The position numbers and the translations under genes are program-made. The notes beneath the pieces were generated by a model. It did not search any database. It saw only the letters and a program-made list of their open reading frames with translations, and had not been told where the DNA came from. A stretch of 64,000 nucleotides of DNA from assembly GCF_004054195.1 (NCBI RefSeq), contig NZ_SBIW01000008.1:372001-436000 (forward strand), read 5' to 3'. Source of the stretch: Mucilaginibacter gilvus. GTDB taxonomy: Bacteria > Bacteroidota > Bacteroidia > Sphingobacteriales > Sphingobacteriaceae. How positions within the stretch are numbered: position 1 is the stretch's first letter; every line of letters begins with the position of its first letter. This document shows, in pieces, positions 17,484 through 25,142 of this stretch.

Positions 17484-17880
17484 GTACAGTCATGTTTTTA
17501 ATATCATCAACACTTACATTAAATACTTCAGCGTAGCGTTGTAATTTTTTAAGAGGTAATTTTGCAAACACGTTGGGTTTTAAATGTCTTTTTATCTGCC
17601 ATTTCCAAAAGCCGGTATAACCAGCTAAAATACCAATATCCATTAAGCCTTTTTCCATAAAAAACAATACCGGGCTTGCTTGCTTATTCAATACTTTTTG
17701 GTGTGCATCAGCAATCCGCAGTTCAACGTCGCTCCATGCGGTATCGAGCGCGGTAATTTTTATATCCCAGCCACGGCTAAGTTCGGTCACGTACTTCCCC
17801 AATTCGTCAGTGGCGTAGCAAACCTCTTTGGTGACCTTACCCAACGAGCTCAAGTCCTGCGGAACGTCTTCCTTTTTCAT
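17473..17880 (-). CDS. Conserved-looking small protein of the pigment cluster, function unknown
   Basis: 135 residues, no signal peptide or membrane helix. Mostly helical, with a Trp-rich middle (SRGWDIK, DTAWSDVEL, GYTGFWKWQIKRH) and a C-terminal helix-turn-helix-like tail (LKKLQRYAEVFNVSVDDIKN). I do not recognise a family. Its start is 9 bp after darB and its end overlaps the BtrH-like gene, so it is co-translated with both and probably works with them. The tail resembles a small DNA-binding or docking helix bundle, but this is only an impression. Confidence 0.6.
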   Translation of the reverse strand: MKKEDVPQDLSSLGKVTKEVCYATDELGKYVTELSRGWDIKITALDTAWSDVELRIADAHQKVLNKQASPVLFFMEKGLMDIGILAGYTGFWKWQIKRHLKPNVFAKLPLKKLQRYAEVFNVSVDDIKNMTVHGT

Positions 17881-17889
17881 TTAGCTGTT

Positions 17890-19032
17890 TTAACAAACGG
17901 TAAGCATGGCATACATATAAGAGAAACGGGCACTTTCGGGAACAAGTAACAAAATTTTCTCACCTTTTTTTAAGGTGCCGTTATTGAATAATTCGTTTAT
18001 CATCAGAAAAACTGAAGCAGCGCCTACATTTCCAACGGTGTATAAGTTAATAAACCATTTTTCGTAAGGTATACCACCACCATACAACTCTACCATATCA
18101 TAGATCTTCGGCCTGAAAAAGTCACTGGAGATGTGGGGTAAAAAATGATCAATATCAGAAGCGACGAGGCCTTTCCTATCGAATATTTCCTTGATCTTTT
18201 TTCCGCCAAGGGGCACTATATTATCACTCAACAAATTAATATCCTGTTTAACGCTGAATATAGATTGCGTCATGATCTCTTCAGGGGTATAATCCATAAA
18301 ACCTTTTAACGTGCCGTCTGGCAGTTTATCGGCGCCCATGTACATACAGGTTTGCATTTCGTTAGCGTAAGATACACCCTCGATCCAGTCTAACCGAAGG
18401 CTTAGGCCGGTTTCGTTCTGTTTATCAGACATCAGGAACGCGGATGCACCATCGGATAGCATCCACCGTAAAAAATCTTTTTGAAAAGCAATATAAGGGT
18501 TGTCGCTCAATTCTTTTAGCTTCAGTGCTTCTTCTTCAAAAACATCTGCCACAAGCAGCCCCGAAAACCTTTCGGAACCGGTTGCCACAGCTAATTTCAC
18601 ATCGCCGGTTTTAATGGCCAGGTAGGCATATTTAATAGCATGCATGCCCGCGCAACACACTCCCGATGGGGATACAACTTCTATAGCTTCCGCCTCGGGC
18701 AACCACCCATGCGTCATTACGCCATGGCTGGGCATTACCTGGTCAGGTGAAGATGTTCCGCAAGAAAGCAGTTCAATGTCCTTTATTTTGCTGGGGTTGG
18801 TTTTAAACAACTCTTTTACTGCCAGCGCGGTCATCTGGGCATTTGTGTGAGTAGGTTTACCGCCTTTAGTTAGGGCGTAATAGCGATTTTTTATGCCGTT
18901 ATTCCGTAGTACGATATTTTTCGACTTGGAAGGTTTACCATTAATAAAACCCAGATATTCTTCCATAGCATCGTTGGCGACGGGGTCATTCGGGAAATAG
19001 GCCGATGTACTATTAATAAAAACTTCGGGCAT
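17890..19032 (-). CDS. darB: DarB-like ketosynthase (KAS III fold) for dialkylresorcinol synthesis
   Basis: 380 residues with the KAS III catalytic set: Cys127 in PSGVCCAGMHAIKYA, His300 in FLPHISSDFF, Asn335 in LYTVGNVGAASVF. DarB enzymes condense two beta-ketoacyl chains and cyclise them to a cyclohexanedione, which DarA aromatises. The pairing with a DarA-like gene 10 bp upstream makes the assignment strong. It belongs to the minus-strand arm of the cluster. Confidence 0.88.
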   Translation of the reverse strand: MPEVFINSTSAYFPNDPVANDAMEEYLGFINGKPSKSKNIVLRNNGIKNRYYALTKGGKPTHTNAQMTALAVKELFKTNPSKIKDIELLSCGTSSPDQVMPSHGVMTHGWLPEAEAIEVVSPSGVCCAGMHAIKYAYLAIKTGDVKLAVATGSERFSGLLVADVFEEEALKLKELSDNPYIAFQKDFLRWMLSDGASAFLMSDKQNETGLSLRLDWIEGVSYANEMQTCMYMGADKLPDGTLKGFMDYTPEEIMTQSIFSVKQDINLLSDNIVPLGGKKIKEIFDRKGLVASDIDHFLPHISSDFFRPKIYDMVELYGGGIPYEKWFINLYTVGNVGAASVFLMINELFNNGTLKKGEKILLLVPESARFSYMYAMLTVC

Positions 19033-19042
19033 GAGACATATA

Positions 19043-19942
19043 TCAGTTTAAATTTAAAAAATATTGTTTTCTTGCTGCTATGCGTTTAGGGCTAAAAAAT
19101 CTAAAAAAAATGGCATCAATGGTTAAAACTATAGGGGCACCTATCCAAAAAGCTATCAACAAATAGTACTTGAATGCGGCGAGCCAAAACGCTCTGTTTT
19201 TTCTTTTTACTATAAAATTAGCCCATACACCGAATATTTTGCCGGCTACAGTTTCAATGATCATTAAATTGTAATTCAATTTAACAGCACCTTCTTTAAC
19301 AAGCTCATTTTGTAATCCATCCCAATTGTTATTATTCAAATGTGTTAGAACACTTTTGCCAAAAACGCTGGAGTGTTTGATGTCCCTATCCGAAACGCCC
19401 GGTGGGGGGAAAATGTTTAAGTATTTGTCTTTTTTTCCGTGCAGCATCCAATGGAAAATGGTGATAAAACTAATTGGATTTGGATGCGTGTCAACTAAAG
19501 CAATATTACCAACAAGTTTAGCTCCCGTCGCGTTGATCAACTTTTTTACCCTTACAAAAGCGTTGAGCCACATATTTCGCGCGCCCGTTACCGTAATAAC
19601 GGGTGTGTTTTTTATTGCTGCCTTTAGTTTGGCCTGCTGCATTAAGGAGTTAAAAGGGATGCTGGGCGATAAAAACCAAGCTTGGTAACCTAATATCACC
19701 AGATCATAATTTGTTTCTTTTAATTCAAATGGCACCACGTCAGCCGCTACATCCAACACGCAATCGGGCATTACGCTAAAAAAAGTATCGGCGGTCCACG
19801 GAAAGGGAAATGGCTTGGTAAGTTGAATATTTACTATCTCAACCGTAACCTCCGCCTCAATAAGGGGCATTGTTAAATTATCAATAATCTCGCCCAATTG
19901 GCCGGATTGTGAGTAATAAATAGCCAACACTTTTTTACTCAT
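19043..19942 (-). CDS. darA: DarA-like dialkylresorcinol condensing enzyme/aromatase
   Basis: 299 residues. The N-terminal half is flavodoxin-like (KVLAIYYSQSGQLGEII), with LVILGYQAWFLSPSIP and ITVTGARNMW in the positions that contact flavin in this fold. The C-terminal part has hydrophobic helices (about 255-285), suggesting membrane association. It carries the features of the family annotated as dialkylresorcinol condensing enzyme DarA, which oxidises the DarB product to the resorcinol. Gene spacing to the upstream gene is 2 bp and to darB 10 bp. Confidence 0.87.
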   Translation of the reverse strand: MSKKVLAIYYSQSGQLGEIIDNLTMPLIEAEVTVEIVNIQLTKPFPFPWTADTFFSVMPDCVLDVAADVVPFELKETNYDLVILGYQAWFLSPSIPFNSLMQQAKLKAAIKNTPVITVTGARNMWLNAFVRVKKLINATGAKLVGNIALVDTHPNPISFITIFHWMLHGKKDKYLNIFPPPGVSDRDIKHSSVFGKSVLTHLNNNNWDGLQNELVKEGAVKLNYNLMIIETVAGKIFGVWANFIVKRKNRAFWLAAFKYYLLIAFWIGAPIVLTIDAIFFRFFSPKRIAARKQYFLNLN

Positions 19943-19944
19943 GC

Positions 19945-20439
19945 TTACAAAGAAAGGTCTTGTGGGTGCAGTATTTTTGAATTTTTGCTATAATCAGAGA
20001 TCGCTTGCTGAACGCTAAGGGGCAGAGTTTTGTATGTTGTTTTTACAAAAAGTTTATCTGCTTCAATTTCCTTCCTGTATTTTACAATCTTAGGTGCATG
20101 CTCCTGTATAATAAGGCGTAAAAAATAAAATTCGCCATTACTGTTATTATCAAGTAACGCGGATTCTAATTTAATTCGGCCTTTCTTAAAAAAGATTAAT
20201 TTTTGGCCTGGTATTTTTACTAATCCAGCTTTTCTCATCAGTAATGTACCCTCATAAGCTTGTTTTTCAGGCAATTCGGCGGTAGCCAATAATGTTAGTT
20301 CCCGGTTAATTTCTTCAAGCTTACCGGATGCCAGTATAGCGTAAAACGCAGCTTTGCTAAAGCTTTGTGCCTGGCTCTTTTCAGTTGCTGGATACAGTGC
20401 TGAACTAAAAAACAAGAATATTAAGGTGGCTATTTTCAT
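19945..20439 (-). CDS. Secreted protein of the pigment cluster, function unknown
   Basis: 164 residues from the ATG at 20439 (a TTG eight codons upstream only lengthens the leader). Signal peptide MKIATLIFLFFSSALYP, then a mature helical/beta domain (SFSKAAFYAILASGKLEEIN, TLLMRKAGLVKIPG, VQQAISDYSKNSKIL). First gene of the darA/darB arm. I recognise no family; periplasmic location and position suggest a role in transport or placement of the pigment in the envelope, which is inference. Confidence 0.65.
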   Translation of the reverse strand: MKIATLIFLFFSSALYPATEKSQAQSFSKAAFYAILASGKLEEINRELTLLATAELPEKQAYEGTLLMRKAGLVKIPGQKLIFFKKGRIKLESALLDNNSNGEFYFLRLIIQEHAPKIVKYRKEIEADKLFVKTTYKTLPLSVQQAISDYSKNSKILHPQDLSL

Positions 20440-20460
20440 AGTTGTATGCGCACGTAACTG

Positions 20461-20468
20461 CAAATATA
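20461..20468 (-). promoter_or_regulatory. Candidate -7 element (TATATTTG) for the darA/darB arm
   Basis: On the minus strand TATATTTG matches the Bacteroidota -7 consensus and ends 22 bp before the ATG at 20439. No good TTTG is seen at the usual upstream spacing. The location, at the head of a seven-gene minus-strand operon with no other promoter candidate, is the main support. Confidence 0.4.
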
Positions 20469-20525
20469 TTAATTATAATGGTTGCCAGCTAATAACCGCA
20501 ATGCCGTGTTTTTGTTGTATTGATC

Positions 20526-20606
20526 GCCAATAAAAAAAGTCAGATGATTTTTATTGGCTGTGAATTTCGGATCTTTTGTTATCTTAACACCGAATAACTT
20601 AACACC
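20526..20606. promoter_or_regulatory. Palindrome and direct repeat in the divergent promoter region of the pigment cluster
   Basis: The 228-bp gap between the divergent arms holds a perfect 11-bp inverted repeat, GCCAATAAAAA (20526-20536) and TTTTTATTGGC (20548-20558), spaced by 11 bp. Next to it is a direct repeat TTAACACC at 20584-20591 and 20599-20606, start-to-start 15 bp. Both could be regulator sites serving the two divergent operons; no regulator gene is in the cluster. Confidence 0.4.
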
Positions 20607-20667
20607 AAATGGTAGCGATAAACTGAGTAGCTAAAACAATTGGTGATTAAACGCATTAAATAATTAC

Positions 20668-21486
20668 GTGTACGAAAAAAGGAAATTTAGTGATTCCTGG
20701 GCGATAATCCTGGGTGGATCAAGCGGTTTTGGATTGGCAACTGTTGAAAAACTGGCAGAATATGGTATGAATAGTACCGTGGTGTACCGCGAAACCGCCA
20801 TGCAAGAGCGCAGTCTGAGATTGAAAATGGAGGCTCTGGCCGAGAAACAAAACGTTTCAATTGAATTATTTAACATCAACGCGTTGGATACTGCCGCCCG
20901 GCATGGGCTTATCGAAAAATTAACAGAAGATAAGCACAAGAAAGGGGCGGTGAGGTTATTACTTCATTCCATAGCCAGGGGGAACTTAAAACCATTAATG
21001 CCGCAAACGGGTATGAACGTTGATTCTATTGAAACGATATCAGTTGAAGATATACGATACACTACTTACGCTATGTCGACAAGTTTGCTCGATTGGGCAA
21101 GAGAACTTTTAGCAGCCGGACTTTTCCAAAAAGACGGGCGTATTATCGGTTTAACCAGCGAAGGAGCCCATAAACATTGGGATGGTTATGGCGCGGTATC
21201 AATAGCTAAATCATCACTGGAAAGTTTAAGCACTTACATGGCAGTAGAACTGGGGCGGTTTGGCATCAAAACCAATTTGATTCAAGCGGGAATAACAGAA
21301 ACGCCCTCGCTTAACAAGATACCCGGAAGCGAAAAACTGATACAGGTGGCAAAAGAAAGAAACCCTTTGGGCCGTGTAACCCAAACGACAGATGTTGCCA
21401 ATGTGATTTACCTGTTGTGTACGGATGAGGCGGGATGGATAAATGGTTCGGTGATCCATGTGGATGGGGGAGAACATTGTAGGTAA
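20668..21486 (+). CDS. FabI/FabL-like enoyl-ACP reductase (SDR) of the pigment cluster
   Basis: 272 residues from a GTG start. GGSSGFG is at residues 16-22; the catalytic pair is Tyr174 and Lys181 in YGAVSIAKSSLES, i.e. the Tyr-x6-Lys spacing of enoyl-ACP reductases, not the Tyr-x3-Lys of FabG. The end INGSVIHVDGG also fits. Enoyl reduction is not needed for a fully unsaturated polyene, so this enzyme probably helps make the saturated alkyl chains of the dialkylresorcinol part. It heads the right plus-strand arm. Confidence 0.82.
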   Translation: MYEKRKFSDSWAIILGGSSGFGLATVEKLAEYGMNSTVVYRETAMQERSLRLKMEALAEKQNVSIELFNINALDTAARHGLIEKLTEDKHKKGAVRLLLHSIARGNLKPLMPQTGMNVDSIETISVEDIRYTTYAMSTSLLDWARELLAAGLFQKDGRIIGLTSEGAHKHWDGYGAVSIAKSSLESLSTYMAVELGRFGIKTNLIQAGITETPSLNKIPGSEKLIQVAKERNPLGRVTQTTDVANVIYLLCTDEAGWINGSVIHVDGGEHCR

Positions 21487-21504
21487 CTTGTTAAAGTTTT
21501 TGAG

Positions 21505-21975
21505 ATGTATAACAATATCATAGCTTGTTTACCTTACAAGTCATCGTTCCTTTTTGTTGATAACGTAACGGCGTTGAGTGATAATGGGGTAACGGGAGAG
21601 TATACTTTAAAACCCGATTCTTTTTTTTATGAAGACCACTTTATAGGTAACCCTGTAACACCGGGCGTGATCATCACCGAAATAATGGCGCAAATAGGAT
21701 TAGTTGTATTCGCCATCTATTTAATGACGGATGATAAGATCGGTACGGATGTTGTAATGAGTAAAGATTCGTTTCCGCTGTTAACTTCAACGGAGGTGTC
21801 TTTTTTTAAGATGGTATTGCCTGGTGAAAAAGTAACCGTAAGTTCTGAAAAGGAGTTCTTCCGTTTCGGTAAATTAAAATGCAAAGTGGAAATGCATAAT
21901 GAGCAGGCCGAGTTGGTGGCGAGGGGTGTATTTGCGGGCATTGTAAAAAATGCGCTAATTAACAAACAAAAATGA
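21505..21975 (+). CDS. FabZ-like hotdog dehydratase with Tyr in place of the active-site His
   Basis: 156 residues. The N-terminal motif is LPYKSSFLFVDNV, where FabZ has LPHRxPFLLVD: the His is Tyr11. Glu59 is kept in TPGVIITEIMAQIG, along with the GNPVTPGV loop. It overlaps the following FabF-like gene by 4 bp (ATGA). In context it would dehydrate intermediates of the alkyl chain, but the loss of the His raises the question of whether it needs a partner. Confidence 0.75.
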   Translation: MYNNIIACLPYKSSFLFVDNVTALSDNGVTGEYTLKPDSFFYEDHFIGNPVTPGVIITEIMAQIGLVVFAIYLMTDDKIGTDVVMSKDSFPLLTSTEVSFFKMVLPGEKVTVSSEKEFFRFGKLKCKVEMHNEQAELVARGVFAGIVKNALINKQK

Positions 21976-23243
21976 GCAAGCGTGTAGTTATAACTGGTTT
22001 AGGTGTGATATCGCCAAACGCAATGGATGTCCCTGGTTTTCTCCACGCGATTAAGAATGGCGTTTCGGGCGTAAAATTTATGCCGCAATACGAAGAGCTA
22101 AAATTTAATTGCCAGGTAGCCGGCTCGCCGGCATTTGAGTGGGATAATTTAAGAAACTATCTCACCGAAACGAGCCTGTATGGCTTGAAGGGGAAAGGCA
22201 TAGCTTTTGGAATAAAAGCGGCACTTGATGCCTGGATGGATGCCGGCAATGAGATAACCAGCGAAGGAACACTGTGGGAGACCGGGTGTGTTTTTGGCAG
22301 CAGTGTGGCCGATACTGATGTAATAAAAAATGCCATTACCCGGGTAGATGCTAAGGAATCCAAGAAATTGGGGTCGAGGGTGGTAGAGCAGATTATGAAT
22401 AGCGGTGTAACCGCTTACATATCCGGCCGCCTGGGATTAGGTAATAAGGTTATAAGTAACTCGTCGGCTTGCGCCACCGGCACGCAGGCTATATTGATGG
22501 GATATGAATATATCAAATATGGCATGGCAAAGCGCATGGTGGTTGGCAGCAGCGAATACGTGGATGCTTATATTTTTGGCGCATTTGATTCTATGCGGGT
22601 GTTATCCAGAAAATACAACGACGAACCTACGCGGGCATCAAGGCCTATGAGCATCACAGCCGGTGGTTTTGTCCCCGGCTCAGGTGCCGGCGCTTTAATA
22701 TTAGAAGATCTTGATTTCGCGCTTGCCCGTGGCGCACGTATTTATGGGGAAATACTCGGTGGAAGTAATAATTCGGGCGGGCAGCGTGGTGGCGGATCAA
22801 TGACCGCGCCTGCCGCTACAGGCGTTATCAGGTGTATACAGGAGGCTATGAATAATGCAAGTATAACCGGGCAGCAAGTGGATCTGATAAGCGGACATTT
22901 AACAGCCACAATAGCCGATAAGTTAGAGATAAAAAATTGGGTGCAGGCTTTGGGCCTTACGGCCGAGGATTTTCCGATGGTGAATTCATTAAAATCAATG
23001 ATCGGCCATTGCCTTAGCGCGGCCGGCTCAATTGAGACCGTAGCCGCGGTTTTACAAATAGTTCATGGTTTTGTACATCCAAATATAAACCTGGAGGATG
23101 CTAACCCTGAAATTATAAATTTGATTGGTGCAAACAATTTACCCACAAAAATTGTAAACAGAAAGATTAACATTGTAGCAAAAGCTAACTTTGGCTTTGG
23201 CGACATTAACACCTGTTTAATTATCTCGAAATACGACAAATAA
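21972..23243 (+). CDS. FabF-type ketosynthase of the right arm
   Basis: 423 residues, normal FabF length. Cys167 in NSSACATGTQAILMG, His309 in ISGHLTATIADKLE (His-Leu-Thr rather than His-Gly-Thr), His346 in KSMIGHCLSAAGS, and the GSGAGALILE segment. All three catalytic residues are present. With the enoyl reductase, the FabZ-like protein and the ACP around it, it forms a small fatty-acid synthase set that probably supplies the acyl or beta-ketoacyl chain to DarB (inference). Confidence 0.86.
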   Translation: MSKRVVITGLGVISPNAMDVPGFLHAIKNGVSGVKFMPQYEELKFNCQVAGSPAFEWDNLRNYLTETSLYGLKGKGIAFGIKAALDAWMDAGNEITSEGTLWETGCVFGSSVADTDVIKNAITRVDAKESKKLGSRVVEQIMNSGVTAYISGRLGLGNKVISNSSACATGTQAILMGYEYIKYGMAKRMVVGSSEYVDAYIFGAFDSMRVLSRKYNDEPTRASRPMSITAGGFVPGSGAGALILEDLDFALARGARIYGEILGGSNNSGGQRGGGSMTAPAATGVIRCIQEAMNNASITGQQVDLISGHLTATIADKLEIKNWVQALGLTAEDFPMVNSLKSMIGHCLSAAGSIETVAAVLQIVHGFVHPNINLEDANPEIINLIGANNLPTKIVNRKINIVAKANFGFGDINTCLIISKYDK

Positions 23244-23244
23244 T

Positions 23245-23502
23245 ATGGATAGAACAACTATTTTAACTGAACTGAAAAAAGTGCTTGTACCTTACACCGA
23301 AAATAAAACAATGCTTGACGGGATCACCGAGGAAACAGACCTTATAAAAGATCTAAAAATAAATTCAGCCAACCTGGTTGATATCATTATAGACGCGGAA
23401 TCGCAGTACAATATTGAAATTGATTTTGATTCGGCAGAAAAAATGTACCTGATAGGAAATTGCATAGATATAATATCCGATAAACTAAATCAATCTGCTT
23501 GA
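23245..23502 (+). CDS. Acyl carrier protein (DarC-like position)
   Basis: 85 residues. The likely phosphopantetheine serine is Ser41 in DLKINSANLVDIIID; the usual Asp before the Ser is Asn and the following Leu is Ala, so the site is unusual, but the surrounding helix (LVDIIIDAESQYNI) and acidic composition are typical. It lies 1 bp after the FabF-like gene and overlaps a PPTase gene by 4 bp. It probably serves the alkyl/resorcinol branch. Confidence 0.82.
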   Translation: MDRTTILTELKKVLVPYTENKTMLDGITEETDLIKDLKINSANLVDIIIDAESQYNIEIDFDSAEKMYLIGNCIDIISDKLNQSA

Positions 23503-24194
23503 TAAGCACTGGCAACGATATTGTAGCCCTTGATCTGACAGATATCAAACGAACTGAACAGGGTCGGTTTTATACACAAATACTTTCGAATTCCGAGCAA
23601 AAACTTTACCAGCAGGTCTCTTGTCCGCAATTGCCTTTTAACCAATACGTATGGTTACTATGGTCGGCTAAGGAGTCTGCTTACAAGTATCTCAAAAGAT
23701 TGACGCCAGAGTTAGTGTTCTCGCCAACGCAAATCATTATTCAGAGCCTTAAAGCTCCCAATAGGAGTGGAAATGATGTAAATGTCACGCTATGGGAAAG
23801 CACCTGTGACGGCGAATTTTATAGCGGGACAATTGTCCATCTGTCAAGCACTCTTTATTTCCGCTCAAAAACTTCCGCAAGCTGGATAGCTACCGTTGTT
23901 GATCAAAACGAAAGTTTTAAAAATATTTATTGGGGCGTTAAATCGATTACAGAAAATTCAGTAGAATCTCAATCAGCTGAGGCGCGTTATTTTTTGATAG
24001 ACAAACTGCGCCCTTATTTTAATGATCTTCATTTCAAAAAAAGCCTGATAGGATACCCTGTTATCTTCAATAATGGCAACGAGCTTAACATACCTGTTTC
24101 GATAGCGCATCACGGTAACTATGTAAGTTATTCTTTTGTATTAGATCAGGCTAAACTTCTATCAGATAATTGTGAAGTTGATTGGACGGCGTAG
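23499..24194 (+). CDS. Sfp/AcpT-like 4'-phosphopantetheinyl transferase
   Basis: 231 residues from a TTG start overlapping the ACP stop (TTGA). The PPTase core motif WSAKESAYKYL is at 55-65; the metal-binding acidic pair is GNDIV near the N-terminus. A second half (about 110-231) is less conserved. It probably loads the ACP encoded just before it, whose serine motif is unusual; a dedicated second PPTase in the same cluster would then make sense. Last gene of the pigment cluster. Confidence 0.78.
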   Translation: MISTGNDIVALDLTDIKRTEQGRFYTQILSNSEQKLYQQVSCPQLPFNQYVWLLWSAKESAYKYLKRLTPELVFSPTQIIIQSLKAPNRSGNDVNVTLWESTCDGEFYSGTIVHLSSTLYFRSKTSASWIATVVDQNESFKNIYWGVKSITENSVESQSAEARYFLIDKLRPYFNDLHFKKSLIGYPVIFNNGNELNIPVSIAHHGNYVSYSFVLDQAKLLSDNCEVDWTA

Positions 24195-24670
24195 CCTCAA
24201 CCCTTCCCAGGGGATTTGATACCAAGCGGCCCAAATATATCAATATTGCCGAAGATATGCTGTTCAAGATAGTTCCTAAGTCAAAGAAGTAGAGCTATAC
24301 CCCCCATTCGTGACCAAACGCCTCCAATGGTCATTCATTTTTATCCTTTCAACTTGACATTTGCTTTCAGAGCATTAAAGCGGTTTTATTCCACCAAAGA
24401 AGGTCTGAAAAAAATTTAAGAACGAGATGCTCAGCAAGATCGCGCGGCTAATACAGCCCAGTCAAGGGAATCCAAACAATCACTCCAAAGCGTTAAAGTG
24501 GATAAAATTAGTTACTTCCTAAGCTGTAAACAAGATGTTTAGGTGTTGAATATCTTGCTATACAGCGATTTATAAGCTTTCTGGTGAACTGGTGGCCCTG
24601 TGTTAAAATAGGTTACCAAAAGGTCATCAGAGTAATGCTGTTCATTGAACAATTGGGTAGCCCCGGAAAC
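24195..24670. other. Intergenic region after the pigment cluster, nothing recognised
   Basis: About 480 bp without a supported gene. Short open stretches (about 30 codons near 24420-24540) have no start context or recognisable motif. No hairpin with a T-run is seen directly after the last cluster gene. It may be decayed sequence. Confidence 0.5.
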
Positions 24671-24671
24671 A

Positions 24672-24706
24672 AAAAACGCCTTAAATGATGCATTTAAGGC
24701 GTTTTT
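24672..24706 (-). terminator. Rho-independent terminator of tRNA-Ser
   Basis: A near-perfect palindrome: AAAAACGCCTTAAATG and CATTTAAGGCGTTTTT around a 3-nt centre. On the minus strand it lies 19 bp past the CCA end of tRNA-Ser and is followed by a T-run (GGCGTTTTTTG). It is symmetrical, so it may act from both sides. Confidence 0.8.
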
Positions 24707-24724
24707 GAATCGTTTGATATAAAC

Positions 24725-24815
24725 TGGCGGAGAGGGAGGGATTCGAACCCTCGATACACTTTTGGCGTATACACACTTTCCAGGCGTGCTCTTTCGACCA
24801 CTCAGACACCTCTCC
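24725..24815 (-). tRNA. tRNA-Ser (anticodon GGA)
   Basis: On the minus strand the acceptor stem GGAGAGG pairs with CCTCTCC, followed by discriminator G and an encoded CCA. The anticodon stem CACGC/GTGTG holds the loop CTGGAAA, anticodon GGA. A long variable arm (type II tRNA) and the T arm GAGGG-TTCGAAT-CCCTC are present. Reads serine codons UCC/UCU. Confidence 0.97.
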
Positions 24816-24914
24816 GTATCTTTTTAAAGGACTGCAAAAGTAGTAAACTTCTGTACAATTGGGTAAAGAAATTTGAGCGCTCCTTACGGTGGGTTGCTTA
24901 GCGTAGATTTTATG

Positions 24915-25000
24915 CATAAAAAAGCAGGCCTCGTGTTACCGAAGCCTGCTCAAACGAAAACTCTAACTCACAAAATCAAAACTTATATACTGTATCATAA
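24915..25000 (-). ncRNA. Possible short non-coding RNA ending in a terminator
   Basis: The hairpin AGCAGGC (24923-24929) / GCCTGCT (24944-24950) is followed on the minus strand by a run of T (24916-24922), a good intrinsic terminator. No minus-strand gene lies upstream of it; the polyprenyl synthase gene there is on the plus strand. Upstream on the minus strand, TATTTATG near 25000 resembles a -7 box. A transcript of about 80 nt would result. The remaining gap up to 25143 holds nothing else I recognise. Tentative. Confidence 0.25.
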
Positions 25001-25142
25001 ATACACTTAATAGAGTGTTTTGGCAAGCAAAGGTTTAATGGAGCAATAAAAATAGACGATTACGCACATGCATTTTTTAGCTATGTTTGCTTCAAATTAA
25101 ACGGTTAGCAAACCAGGCATAAAAAAAAGCCATTTATTGCAG

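Noticed and set aside
24420..24545. Short open stretch in the gap after the pigment cluster
   Set aside because: About 30 codons without start context or recognisable motif in any frame.
24681..24917. 78-residue open frame on the minus strand
   Set aside because: It is a read-through of tRNA-Ser and its terminator; the sequence shows tRNA structure, not a protein.
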